From Geodermatophilaceae bacterium URHA0031 (GTDB lineage: Bacteria > Actinomycetota > Actinomycetes > Mycobacteriales > Geodermatophilaceae), in NCBI GenBank assembly GCA_000620205.1, contig JHVP01000003.1:434001-498000 (forward strand): a DNA stretch of 64,000 nt. Reading direction: 5' to 3'. Positions within the stretch are counted from its first letter, which is position 1. The number at the start of each line of letters is the position of its first letter. A program made the position numbers and the translations under genes. Positions 47,665-56,460 of this stretch are shown in pieces. The notes below the pieces were generated by a model. It made no database searches. It saw only the letters and a list, made by a program, of their open reading frames with translations, and was not told the origin of the DNA.

Positions 47665-48158
47665 GAGCCTGCGTTGTTCCGCCTGATGCTCGACCGCGCA
47701 CCTTCAGGTGAGCCGCAACAGTGTTGCGGGTGATGGTTGACAACTGTCGGGCTCGGGCACGATCAACATCCTCCGGTGGCACCTCTCGGCGATGTCCCCT
47801 ACTCGTGCAGCAGTCCCCCATGTCGGAGGCGCTCGTTGCGTGGCGCTGGTGTTCACCACGAATTGTTGCCGTCCACCGACGTTGCCGTCGAAACGCACAA
47901 GACGGACCCAAGGACCTGGCAACGTGAGACGAGACGAACCGGCGCTCTACCAGCTGGAACTGGCCGATCGTCCACCGCTTTCGCCCAACACGGGCGCATC
48001 TCCGCTGCTGCGTCCGCGGCTCCCGACGGGGCCGACGCGGCGTGAGCGGTGAACGAGGCGATCACCGGAGAGGACTCGCCCAGTTACGGCGAGTGGCTTA
48101 TCGTGGCCGCCCCAGCTGACCCACGGGGAACGCTCAGGTCCCCACGAAGGAGATGCGC
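47665..48158. other. Intergenic region right of the element
   Basis: 494 bp. Short frames exist on both strands, but none has a ribosome site or credible protein composition. The last 30 bp contain the AAGGAG ribosome site of the zincin gene. Nothing else can be supported. Confidence 0.45.
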
Positions 48159-49253
48159 GTGACCAGGACGATCCGTTCATCAGTGGCTCTCGGGGCCGCG
48201 GTACTGCTCACCTTCGGAGGGTTGAGCACATTCGCGACGGCTACCGCCACAGCCAGTCCGGCGACCCATCACCTCGTGGAGAGCCCTGCCCAGGCAGCCC
48301 TGGCACAGGCTGTGGCGCCCAGCGAGTGCGCAGGCACTCTGCTCGACACCTACGTCGACCAGCTCTTCGCCGGCATGACCGACGAGCAGTTCGCCTTCCT
48401 GGTCGCCCACCAGGACACCTTGCTCAACGTGCCGACGTACGACGCACTGTTCTTCGGCAGCCCCAACGACCCCGACTACGCCCTCGAGTCCCACGCTCAG
48501 CAGATCACGAACACCTTCCGGGACCTGCGCCGGTTCTGGAACATCGAGTCCGCCGACATCCAGCTGATGGCCATGCACGGTGACGTGCTGCTCGACGCCG
48601 CTCGCATCGAGAAGACCCTCACCGCCATGGTCGCGACCGGCGAGCTCGACCCGATGACACCGGAACAGATCCAGGCGGAAGCCGCCACCGTGGCCGACTT
48701 CATGCAGACGCAGGGCGACTTCTACGACAACCCGCTCTGGACGCTCAACGCGTTCGCCTTCAGCGCCGACGGGGAGACCGACCCCTTCATCGCGGCGCTC
48801 CCGGACAAGCTCATCATGGGCGACGGCATCATCGACGCCTACGACGCCATCGGCCTCGGTGACGTGGGGATCCGCGTGATCATGGCCCATGAGTTCGGGC
48901 ACCACGTCCAGTACGAGCTCGGCGTCTTCGACACCGGACCGACGGACCCGGCCGAGGCCACCCGCCGTACCGAGCTCATGGCCGACGCCATGGCCGCCTA
49001 CTACGGCACCCACAAGAAGGGCCTGGCGCTCAACAAGAAGCGGGTCGCCGACGCGCTGCTGAGCTTCTACACCGTCGGCGACTGCCAGTTCGACAGCCCC
49101 GGCCACCACGGAACGCCGCTGCAGCGCCAGCGTGCTGCCGACTGGGGCGCCGACCTGGCCGCCGCTGCCAAGCCGCAGAGCTCCATCCTCCCGCCGGCGA
49201 CCTTCGTCGAGCTCTTCGACCAAGCGCTGCCGGAGATCATCTCCGGGAGCTGA
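48159..49253 (+). CDS. Secreted zinc-protease-like protein with HEFGHH motif
   Basis: The 364-residue precursor has a signal peptide (VALGAAVLLTFGGLSTFATA) and, near residue 247, HEFGHHVQYELG, an HExxH zinc motif, with RTELMADAMAAYYGTHKKG downstream where a third ligand (Glu or Asp) would be. No other peptidase family block is visible. I judge it a zincin-like metalloprotease of unclassified type, similar in the motif region to neutral zinc metallopeptidases. AAGGAG lies six nt before the GTG at 48159, which I prefer to the ATG at 48153 that abuts it. A 16-bp terminator follows. Confidence 0.75.
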   Translation: MTRTIRSSVALGAAVLLTFGGLSTFATATATASPATHHLVESPAQAALAQAVAPSECAGTLLDTYVDQLFAGMTDEQFAFLVAHQDTLLNVPTYDALFFGSPNDPDYALESHAQQITNTFRDLRRFWNIESADIQLMAMHGDVLLDAARIEKTLTAMVATGELDPMTPEQIQAEAATVADFMQTQGDFYDNPLWTLNAFAFSADGETDPFIAALPDKLIMGDGIIDAYDAIGLGDVGIRVIMAHEFGHHVQYELGVFDTGPTDPAEATRRTELMADAMAAYYGTHKKGLALNKKRVADALLSFYTVGDCQFDSPGHHGTPLQRQRAADWGADLAAAAKPQSSILPPATFVELFDQALPEIISGS

Positions 49254-49272
49254 GCACGGTCGGAGGCACTCC

Positions 49273-49309
49273 AGCACCGCCCCGGCTCCCGCAGAGCCGG
49301 GGCGGTGCT
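49273..49309 (+). terminator. Terminator of the zincin gene
   Basis: A 16-bp perfect stem (49273-49288 with 49294-49309) and 5-nt loop begin 19 bp after the stop codon; the gene beyond it is on the other strand. Confidence 0.85.
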
Positions 49310-49437
49310 CTGCGAGCACCGACAGCACGCCGCTGCCTACGACTGCGTCGAAGACCTGCCGTTGGCGACGGTCGCCCGCGGTCGCGGCGTGCCACCGCCG
49401 TTGCCCAGGCAGGCGCCCCGCGGCGATGCCGGCGTCG

Positions 49438-50190
49438 TCAGGCGGGCTCAGTCAGGCGCGATCGGACCCGTGTCCAGAGCGCCTCATAGGCGGTCGTCGC
49501 GGAACTGGCCGGCGCGAACACCGGGACCGGTGCGCGCTCTTCGGCCATCTGCTCGATCACCACCCGGCTCGGGATCGCCTCGGGCACGACGGACGCGTGG
49601 TCGTTGGGCAGCCGGTCGGTGAACTCGCGGTGGGCCTTCTTGCGGCTGTCGACCATCGAAAGGAAGCCCATCACCTGGGGCTTCCGCCCAGGCATCGTGT
49701 CGACGAAGTCGATGAGCTGGTCGTAGGTGCGCACCGACAGCATCGCGGGGATCAGGGGGACGAGCAGCACGTCGCAGGCGTGGACGACGTTCTCCGACAC
49801 CAGCGACACGCTCGGCGGGCAGTCGAGGACGACCAGGTCGTACTCCTTCCTGAGGGGCGTGAGCAGGCGGCGGATCCGATCCGTGGGGCGCTTCGTGGAG
49901 TCCAGGTCCAGATCGAGGTTGCGGTAGCTGAAGTCGGCCGGCATCAGGTCGAGCCGGTCGAAGTCGGTTCCCTTGATCCCGTCGTCCAGCGTGCGCTTGC
50001 CCGTGAGCAGGGCACTACCGCCACCCTTCACCTTGGGCTTGACCCTGAACATGTACGTGGCCGAGCCCTGCGGATCGAGGTCCCAGAGGAGGGTGCGCAG
50101 ACCGTCGCGGGCCCCGAACCAGGCGAGGTTGACCGCGGTCGACGTCTTCCCGACGCCTCCCTTGATGTTGTACGTGGCCACGACCTTCAC
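49438..50190 (-). CDS. ParA-family ATPase coupled to a CHAD protein
   Basis: A 250-residue deviant-Walker ATPase: KGGVGKT (10-16), DLDPQGSAT, YDLVVLDCPPSVS and the ParA-type VPLIPAMLSVRTYDQL. It lacks a ParA N-terminal HTH and has no ParB partner nearby, so it is an orphan ParA/MinD-like positioning ATPase. Its ATG at 50190 overlaps the CHAD stop by four bases, so it is produced with the CHAD protein. CHAD proteins bind polyphosphate granules, which suggests (inference) a role in placing or dividing polyphosphate granules. No terminator of its own is obvious. Confidence 0.88.
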   Translation of the reverse strand: MKVVATYNIKGGVGKTSTAVNLAWFGARDGLRTLLWDLDPQGSATYMFRVKPKVKGGGSALLTGKRTLDDGIKGTDFDRLDLMPADFSYRNLDLDLDSTKRPTDRIRRLLTPLRKEYDLVVLDCPPSVSLVSENVVHACDVLLVPLIPAMLSVRTYDQLIDFVDTMPGRKPQVMGFLSMVDSRKKAHREFTDRLPNDHASVVPEAIPSRVVIEQMAEERAPVPVFAPASSATTAYEALWTRVRSRLTEPA

Positions 50191-51767
50191 CGCGCCGCTC
50201 CCGCCACGGCGGTGACCGGCGCCGCACGGCGCCGACCTGGGTCGGCTGTCTGACGCTGCACCGACCTCTGGGAGAACCGCTCGAACACGGCGGCGAACCG
50301 CGCGCGCGACGTGTCCTGGTCCTCCTGCAGCCGGGCGGCCATCTCCCCCATCGCGAAGATCGTCCGGACCGAGACGGCGTCAGCGGACATCAGGTCGGTG
50401 CCGAGTGCGCAGAGCGCCTCGCGCTGGGCCTCGCTGTCCTGGAACGTCCCGAGCACGTCCTGCAATGCCTTCAACTCCTTGATGGCGACGCGGGCGTCGG
50501 CCGGATCCGTCGGCGGCGGGAGGACCTCCAGCAGGTAGCGCAACTCCTTGACCCGCTTGCGCAGGTCGTGCAGGTCCTCGGCCGGCGATGCGTCGGTGAT
50601 CCGCGAGCCGTGGCGGAGCACCCGACGATGGGCGCGATCGAGTCGTTCCACAAGCACCTCGGCCGCGATCGTCCCGGCACGGGGCTGCCCGTCCCAGGTC
50701 GTCAGCGCCAGCAGGGAAGAGCGCCACCGTGCGCGGAACCGCTCGAACCGCGGCGACCGGAGGCCGATCACGAGCCGGCGCCGCTCGTCCGCCCGGAGCC
50801 CGGCGAGGTGGAGCACCAGCGGTTCCACGTCCTCGCGCCGGCCGCCGGCCAGACCAGCCGTCAGGGTGGGGAGCTGCTGGAGGAGGACGTCGAGGTCGCG
50901 CGACGGCGTCGTGAGGTCGCCGAGCAGCTTCAACTCAGGTACCGCCCACGCGACCAGGGCCGGCGGCAGGACGTCGCCGAGCAGCTTGACCGCCGAGCGA
51001 CTGCGCCGCACCGCGACCCGGAGGTCGTGCAGGAACTCGATGTCGACGTCGTCGACCGTGCCGTACACCGCGGCCTCCAGCTCGCCGAGGAACGACAGCA
51101 GCACTCTGGCCACCGCCACGCGGGCGGGGAGACCGGTCTCCATCACGGCCCGCGGGGGCCCGCCGGGATCGACCCCCGCGGCGCGCAACGCTGCCGGGTA
51201 GCGCGACGGCGTGTCCGGGACCAGCCCCACCCGCTGCGCGATCCGGGCGGCGCACTGGCCGACCGCGTCGTACCCCCGCAGGGGGATCAGCCACAGCCTT
51301 CCCGGCAGCGGGTCGCGGCCGGTGGAGAGGGTGGCCGGACGGTCGTGGACCAACCGCAGCACCGTCTTGCCCTCGGCGTCCAGCACCCTGCCGGCAACGG
51401 ACGTCCCCGATGCCTCGACCACCGGCAGCAGAGCGCGGACCCCGAGGACCGGCTCGAGGTGCGGGCGCAGGTCGTCGGGGAGATCGGCCAGCAGGCGCGG
51501 CCAGCCGAGGGCGTCCGGCCCGGCAGTGGCGGTCGCACCGTCGGGGAGGCTGAGCTCCAGCATGCTGGCGCCGCTGACGGGGTTTTCGACGGCGGTCAGC
51601 GCCATCCCGCGGTGGAAGAGCCGCAGGTCGATGCTGTCCAGCCACATCCGGCGCGTGGCGACCGGGCGGTCCATGGCCACCGTGTAGTCGGCCCCCAACG
51701 CCGCCAGGGCAGCGGGTACCGCCGAGGATGCCGGACCGACCCAGCACTGGCCGCCAACGCCACTCAT
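50187..51767 (-). CDS. CYTH-like plus CHAD domain protein
   Basis: The 526-residue protein begins with a CYTH-like half (TRRMWLDSIDLRLFHRGMAL, LELSLPDG), followed by a CHAD domain of about 280 residues with repeated His-Asp-Leu-Arg and Lys/Arg pairs: FLHDLRVAVRRSRSAVKLLG and EDLHDLRKRVKELRYLLEVL. CHAD domains are alpha-helical bundles lined with basic residues that bind polyphosphate. CYTH elsewhere hydrolyses triphosphates, but the ExExK start is missing here, so catalysis is doubtful. ATG at 51767 is the first frame start. It is translated with the ParA gene downstream. Confidence 0.85.
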   Translation of the reverse strand: MSGVGGQCWVGPASSAVPAALAALGADYTVAMDRPVATRRMWLDSIDLRLFHRGMALTAVENPVSGASMLELSLPDGATATAGPDALGWPRLLADLPDDLRPHLEPVLGVRALLPVVEASGTSVAGRVLDAEGKTVLRLVHDRPATLSTGRDPLPGRLWLIPLRGYDAVGQCAARIAQRVGLVPDTPSRYPAALRAAGVDPGGPPRAVMETGLPARVAVARVLLSFLGELEAAVYGTVDDVDIEFLHDLRVAVRRSRSAVKLLGDVLPPALVAWAVPELKLLGDLTTPSRDLDVLLQQLPTLTAGLAGGRREDVEPLVLHLAGLRADERRRLVIGLRSPRFERFRARWRSSLLALTTWDGQPRAGTIAAEVLVERLDRAHRRVLRHGSRITDASPAEDLHDLRKRVKELRYLLEVLPPPTDPADARVAIKELKALQDVLGTFQDSEAQREALCALGTDLMSADAVSVRTIFAMGEMAARLQEDQDTSRARFAAVFERFSQRSVQRQTADPGRRRAAPVTAVAGAAR

Positions 51768-51917
51768 CGGCGTTCCTCTCAGCTCACCGACCTCGGTCGG
51801 GTGTCGCGCAGTCTGTCGGTCGCACCCGACCAGCAGGGTGAGGCGCGCCCGTCAGCCGTCATCACACAGGACCGCTGCGGCCCGGCTCCTCATCCGGGAC
51901 GTGCGAGAGTCGGTGCT

Positions 51918-51940
51918 CCCGCGGGTCCAGAACCCGCGGG
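51918..51940 (-). terminator. Terminator of the dedA gene
   Basis: CCCGCGGGT (51918-51926) and ACCCGCGGG (51932-51940) form a perfect 9-bp stem with a 5-nt loop ending directly at the DedA stop codon. Confidence 0.75.
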
Positions 51941-52558
51941 TCAGTGGTCCTGGGCCGCGGACGCGCGTCGCTCGCGGACCCGCCAGATGACGATCCCGAT
52001 GATGAGGACGCCGACCACGACCAAGGCGGCGTCGCGGCCGAAGCTCTTCTCCACCCGGGCGTACGAGGCACCCGCGGCGTACCCGATCAGCACGACGGCC
52101 GCGCCCCAGGCGATGCCGCCGGCGGCGTTCCAGGCGAGGAACTTCCGGTACGGCATCCGGGCGGTCCCGGCGAGCGCCGGCATCACGGCGCGGAAGAAGG
52201 CCACCCACCGACCGAGGAACACCGCGCTCCCGCCTCGCCGGGCCAGGAAGTCCTGGGCCTCGTCCAGCCGCCGGCGTCGCTTCTCGAGGAACGGCAGCTG
52301 CAGCACCCGCGTACCGGCGTGCCGGCCGACCTCGTAGCCGACGGTGTCGCCGACGATCGCCGCCACGATCACGACGACGAGCACGGCGCTGAGCGAGACG
52401 TGGCCCAGCTTGGCCGATGCGCCGGCGAGGACGGCGACGGTCTCCCCCGGGATGACGAACCCGACGAACAGCGCGTCCTCGGAGAAGACGACCGCACCGG
52501 CGACCAGCAGCACCAGCCAGCCGGGCAGGCCCAGGATCCGATCGACCAGGCCGCTCAT
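51941..52558 (-). CDS. DedA-family membrane protein
   Basis: The 205-residue protein has the DedA/SNARE-assoc pattern: FSEDALFVGFVIPGETVAVLAGASA near the start, FLARRGGSAVFLGRWVAFFRAVMPALAGTARMPYRKFLAWNAAGGI and two C-terminal helices (about five membrane segments in all). The conserved RxxP..AG (GRWVAFFRAVMPALAG) loop is present. DedA proteins are linked to lipid flipping (undecaprenyl phosphate or phosphatidylethanolamine recycling) and proton-dependent homeostasis. The ATG at 52558 is the family start; upstream frame is low complexity. Confidence 0.9.
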   Translation of the reverse strand: MSGLVDRILGLPGWLVLLVAGAVVFSEDALFVGFVIPGETVAVLAGASAKLGHVSLSAVLVVVIVAAIVGDTVGYEVGRHAGTRVLQLPFLEKRRRRLDEAQDFLARRGGSAVFLGRWVAFFRAVMPALAGTARMPYRKFLAWNAAGGIAWGAAVVLIGYAAGASYARVEKSFGRDAALVVVGVLIIGIVIWRVRERRASAAQDH

Positions 52559-52637
52559 GCCGCGGCCACCCCGGCCCCGTGGGCACCGCCGTCGGGGCCG
52601 GCCCGACGACGGTCGTCGACAGCGCGGAGCGCGTCCG

Positions 52638-53042
52638 TCAGGTGACCGGCACATCCGGGTCGGAGCAGCCGTCGAGGGCATTGACCGGGTCGGTCACCTC
52701 GCGACCGGCGGCGTCGGGAAGGGTGGAGGAGCCGATGGTCTCGGCCGGGCCGTTCGCCCTCCAGCAGGCGTTCGCGTGCACCTGCAGCTCGAACGTTCCC
52801 TGCTGCTGGGTCCCGGTCGTCCCAGGTGATCATGCAGATCCAGTCCCCCCGGCGCCGGTGTCGGTCACGTTCGGACCACCACGGTCGCACGACGTGCTCG
52901 CCTGCACCGTCGCAGCGGCCACTGGCGGATGGCCCAGCTGCAGGGCGAGCGCCCAGCTGGCGACGACGAGCCGGAGCGCCGTCCCGGCGGGGATGAGCTG
53001 ACCGGTCAGGCCGACCAGCGGCTGGGCGCCGACGAGGGCCAC
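52638..53042 (-). pseudogene. Probable secreted-protein gene interrupted by an in-frame TGA
   Basis: From GTG 53042 the frame reads a hydrophobic N-terminus (IPAGTALRLVVASWALALQL), then AATVQASTSCDRGGPNVTD, and meets TGA at 52832-52830. The same frame continues without loss of coding character: SPGTTGTQQQGTFELQVHA, NACWRANGPAETIGSSTLPD and ends at TGA 52640-52638. One base change (for example TGG to TGA) would restore a 134-residue frame. No family recognised; four Cys and an N-terminal segment hint at an exported protein. Confidence 0.4.
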
Positions 53043-53151
53043 GCCGGCGGGCCGACGTCGAGTGCCGCCATCCGGCCGAGGGCATGACGGTCACCGTCCT
53101 GCTGCCCGTGCCGCGGCGATGATGGAGCCCCCAGGACCCAGGAGGAGGACC

Positions 53152-54426
53152 GTGACCGAGCACCCCGGCGACACCCTGCCGGCCCCCGCCGACCCCGGCC
53201 CCACCCCGGGCGCCCTCCCGGCGCCGCGGCCGGAGTGGTCGCCGTGGCGGGCGGTGGTCGGGTTCGGTGTGGTGAGCCTCGCCGCGGACATGGTCTACGA
53301 GGGCGCCCGCTCGGTCACCGGGCCGCTGTTGGCCTCACTGGGTGCCTCCGCGCTCCTGGTCGGCCTGGTGACCGGCGCCGGGGAGGCGCTGGCGCTGCTG
53401 CTGCGGTTGCCGTTCGGTGCCCGCGTGGACAGGTCCGGCGGGTACTGGCGGGCGACCATCAGCGGCTACGCGCTCACCGCCGTCTCGGTGCCGGCGCTGG
53501 CCGTCACGCCGTTCCTCGGGACGGCGGGGCTGGCGGTCGGCTGCCTGCTGGTCCTGGCCGAGCGGATCGGCAAGGCGGTGCGCAGCCCGGCCAAGTCGAC
53601 GCTGCTGGCGCACGCGGCCGGGCCGGTCGGTCTGGGCCGGGGCTTCGGGGTGCACAAGGCGCTGGACCAGATCGGTGCGTTCGCCGGCCCGCTCCTGGTG
53701 GCCGCCGTGGCCGGGCTCACCGGCGCACTCTGGCCGGCACTGCTCGTGCTCGTCGTCCCCGGGGCGGCCGCGATCGGTCTGCTGCTGTGGCTGCGCCGCC
53801 GGACGGGCGACCCGCACCGGCTGCAGGCCCTCGGCGACGGCGTCCCGGCGCCGGCACCGCCGCTCCGGCAGGCGGCCCGCGAGCTGCCCCGGGCCTTCTG
53901 GACGTTCGCCGCCTCGGCGGGGCTCGCCACCGCCGGACTGGTCACCTTCGGCGTCATCTCCTACCACCTGGTCACCGGCGGGATGGTGTCCACGGCGGCT
54001 GTTCCGCTGGTCTACGCCGCGGCGATGGCCGCCGAGGCGGTGGCAGCGCTGGCCACCGGCTGGGCGCACGACCGCTTCGGCGCCCGCACCCTGCTGGTGC
54101 TGCCGGTCCTGGTGGCCGCTGTGCCGGCGCTCGCGTTCTCCGACTCGTTCGGCCTGGTCCTGGTCGGCGTCCTGGTCTGGGGTGCGGCGACCGGTCTCCA
54201 GGACTCCACCGTCAAGGCGCTGGTGGCCCAGCTCGTACCGCACGGCCGGCGGGCCACCGGCTACGGGGTCTTCGCCGCGGTCCAGGGCCTGGCCGCGGTG
54301 GCCGGCGGTGCGCTGGCCGGCGGGCTGTCCGCCCGGTCGGTCCCGGCGCTCGTGGCCGTCGTCGGCGTCCTGCAGTTGGGAGCGCTCGTCCTCCTCGTCC
54401 GGACGCTGCGCGCGCACCGCGCGTGA
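53152..54426 (+). CDS. MFS transporter
   Basis: The 424-residue protein has 12 predicted membrane helices, with the MFS motif-A loop at GARVDRSGGYWR after helix 2 and the related HDRFGARTLLVLP in the second half. After the N-terminal 30-residue Pro-rich tail, ADMVYEGARSVTGPLLASLGA begins helix 1. A drug or sugar-phosphate efflux function is possible, but substrate is unknown. The GTG at 53152 lies after an excellent AGGAGGAGG. It converges with the metal ATPase, with stops only 3 bp apart. Confidence 0.88.
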   Translation: MTEHPGDTLPAPADPGPTPGALPAPRPEWSPWRAVVGFGVVSLAADMVYEGARSVTGPLLASLGASALLVGLVTGAGEALALLLRLPFGARVDRSGGYWRATISGYALTAVSVPALAVTPFLGTAGLAVGCLLVLAERIGKAVRSPAKSTLLAHAAGPVGLGRGFGVHKALDQIGAFAGPLLVAAVAGLTGALWPALLVLVVPGAAAIGLLLWLRRRTGDPHRLQALGDGVPAPAPPLRQAARELPRAFWTFAASAGLATAGLVTFGVISYHLVTGGMVSTAAVPLVYAAAMAAEAVAALATGWAHDRFGARTLLVLPVLVAAVPALAFSDSFGLVLVGVLVWGAATGLQDSTVKALVAQLVPHGRRATGYGVFAAVQGLAAVAGGALAGGLSARSVPALVAVVGVLQLGALVLLVRTLRAHRA

Positions 54427-54429
54427 GGC

Positions 54430-56397
54430 TCAGCCTCGCCGGGCGCCCGTCCACTCGGCGCGCCGGAGCAGCCGCAGGCCGTTGAGCGCGACCAGGATGG
54501 TCGACCCCTCGTGCCCGGCCACGCCCAGCGGCAGCGGCAGGTCACCCACCAGGTCCCAGGTGACCAGGACGGCGATGACCGTCGCGGCGATGACCAGGTT
54601 CTGCACGACCAGCCGACGGGCGCGGTGGGAGAGCCGGAGGACGGCCGGCAGCGCGCTGAGGTCGTCGCGGACGATGACCGCGTCGGCGCTGGCCAGCGCC
54701 AGGTCGGAGCCGATGCCGCCCATCGCGACCCCGGTGTCGGCGGCCGCCAGTGCGGGTGCGTCGTTGACACCGTCACCGACCAGCAGCACGCGGTGGCCCC
54801 CGGCCTGCAGGCCCCGCACGGCGGTGACCTTGTCCTGCGGCAGCAGTCCGGCGCGCACGTCGGTGACGCTGACGGTCGCGGCCAGCGCCGCGGCAGCCCG
54901 CGGGTTGTCGCCCGTCAGCAGCACCGGCTCGGCTCCGGATGCCTCCCGGAGGGCACGCACGGCGGCGGCCGACTCCGGCCGGACGCGGTCGGCCAGTGCC
55001 AGCACGCCGACCGACCGGTCGTCGAGGCCGACCACGACGGCGGTGCGCCCGGCCGCCTGCTCCTCCTCGACCATCGCCGTGATCGCCGCGTCTCCGGAGT
55101 GGACCGCGGAGCCTGGTGCGCCGACGGTGACCGTCCGGTTCGCGACGGTCGCCGTGATGCCGCGGCCGACCTGGGCGCGGAAGTCGCGGGCCGGGGGCAG
55201 CTCCATGCCCCGGTCGCGGGCCGCCGCGACGATCGCCTGCCCGACCGGGTGCTCGCTGGGTCCCTCGGCTGCGGCGGCGAGGGCCAGCAGGTCGGCCTCG
55301 CTGCAGGGGCCGCCGAGCAGCGGGCGGACGGCGACCACGGTCGGGGTGCCAGCGGTGAGGGTGCCGGTCTTGTCCAGTGCGACCACGGTGGCGGTGCCCA
55401 GCCGCTCCATGACGACGGCGGACTTGACCAGCACGCCGTGGCGGCTGGCGTTGGCGATCGCCGACAGCAGCGGCGGCATCGTGGCCAGGACGACCGCGCA
55501 CGGAGAAGCGACGATCATGAACGTCATCGCGCGCAGCAGCGCCCCCTCGAGGTCGTCGCCGGCCAGCAGCGGGATCGCGAAGATGAGGAGGGTGGCGAGG
55601 ACGACCCCCACCGAGTAGCGCTGCTCGACCTTCTCGATGAACAGCTGGGTGCGGGCCTTGGTCGCGCTGGCCTCCTCGACCAGAGCGGCGATCCGGGCGA
55701 CGACGCTGTCCCGGGCCGGGCGGTCGACCTCGACGGCGAGCACGCCGGTCCCGTTGGCGGTGCCGGCGAACACCTCGTCGCCCGACGTCTTGTCCACCGG
55801 GAGCGGCTCGCCGGTGATCGAGGCCTGGTCGACCTCCGAGGCACCGTCCACCACCCGGCCGTCGGCGGGGACGCGTTCCCCGGGGCGGACGAGCACCCGG
55901 TCCCCGACCTCCAGGTCGGCGGCGGCGACCGGCCGCTCGGAGCCGTCCCCGGCGAGCAGGGTGGCCTGTTCCGGGGCCAGATCGGTCAAGCCGCGGACGG
56001 CGTCCTCGGTGCGCCGGGTGGCGAACGCCTCCAGCGCGCCGGAGGTGGCGAAGATGACGACGAGCAGCGCACCGTCGAACACCTGCCCGATCGCCGCGGC
56101 GCCCACCGCCGCGACGACCATCAGCAGGTCGACATCGAGGGTCTTCTCCCGCAGGGCCTGGACCCCTGCCCAGGCAGGCTCCCAGCCGCCGACGGCGTAG
56201 CAGGCCAGGTACAGCGCCCAGTACACCGGCGCCGGGGCGCCCGCCAGGTGCGCGATGCCACCGAGCACGAACAGGACCAGCGCGCCGGCGGCCCAGCGGA
56301 CCTCGGGCAGCGACCAGGGCCCCGAGCCCCGGGAGCGGCGGCCGGGAGCGGTCAGGTCGGTCGCGGCCGGGCGAGCCTGCGTCGAGGTGGTCACCAC
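54430..56397 (-). CDS. P1B-4-type metal-exporting ATPase (Co/Ni/Fe group)
   Basis: The 655-residue pump has no N-terminal heavy-metal-associated domain and six core membrane helices. Core motifs: TGEPLPVDK, SPC in the membrane near residue 297, DKTGTLT near 340, SEHPVGQAI, GDGVNDAPAL near 539, and HEGST in the last helices near 627. The SPC plus HEG[GS]T pair and absence of a metal-binding tail define the P1B-4 group (CoaT, CtpD, PfeT), which exports Co2+, Ni2+ or Fe2+. The divergent ArsR-type sensor supports this. The first codon is GTG at 56397; a second GTG at 56394 fits a leaderless start after TAACGT. Confidence 0.88.
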   Translation of the reverse strand: MVTTSTQARPAATDLTAPGRRSRGSGPWSLPEVRWAAGALVLFVLGGIAHLAGAPAPVYWALYLACYAVGGWEPAWAGVQALREKTLDVDLLMVVAAVGAAAIGQVFDGALLVVIFATSGALEAFATRRTEDAVRGLTDLAPEQATLLAGDGSERPVAAADLEVGDRVLVRPGERVPADGRVVDGASEVDQASITGEPLPVDKTSGDEVFAGTANGTGVLAVEVDRPARDSVVARIAALVEEASATKARTQLFIEKVEQRYSVGVVLATLLIFAIPLLAGDDLEGALLRAMTFMIVASPCAVVLATMPPLLSAIANASRHGVLVKSAVVMERLGTATVVALDKTGTLTAGTPTVVAVRPLLGGPCSEADLLALAAAAEGPSEHPVGQAIVAAARDRGMELPPARDFRAQVGRGITATVANRTVTVGAPGSAVHSGDAAITAMVEEEQAAGRTAVVVGLDDRSVGVLALADRVRPESAAAVRALREASGAEPVLLTGDNPRAAAALAATVSVTDVRAGLLPQDKVTAVRGLQAGGHRVLLVGDGVNDAPALAAADTGVAMGGIGSDLALASADAVIVRDDLSALPAVLRLSHRARRLVVQNLVIAATVIAVLVTWDLVGDLPLPLGVAGHEGSTILVALNGLRLLRRAEWTGARRG

Positions 56398-56400
56398 CCG

Positions 56401-56454
56401 ACGTTACCTGCGCATCTGCGAAGGCAGCCAGCCAGACCGGCAGCCCGCTATCGT
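56401..56454. promoter_or_regulatory. Divergent leaderless promoters and candidate operator of the metal sensor
   Basis: TATCGT (56449-56454) lies six nt before the sensor GTG on the plus strand. TAACGT (56406-56401) lies six nt before the second GTG of the ATPase gene on the minus strand. Between them TGCGCATCTGCGAA with flanking CTGC/GCAG (56408-56427) has partial dyad symmetry and could be the sensor's operator, since it covers the -35 positions of both promoters. Confidence 0.55.
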
Positions 56455-56460
56455 GAGCTC

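Noticed and set aside
47561-47911. Minus-strand frame of 116 codons spanning attR
   Set aside because: Part of it is antisense to the tRNA-derived repeat (the GGARTHDPGIMSTHDL type of false protein often seen over tRNA genes).
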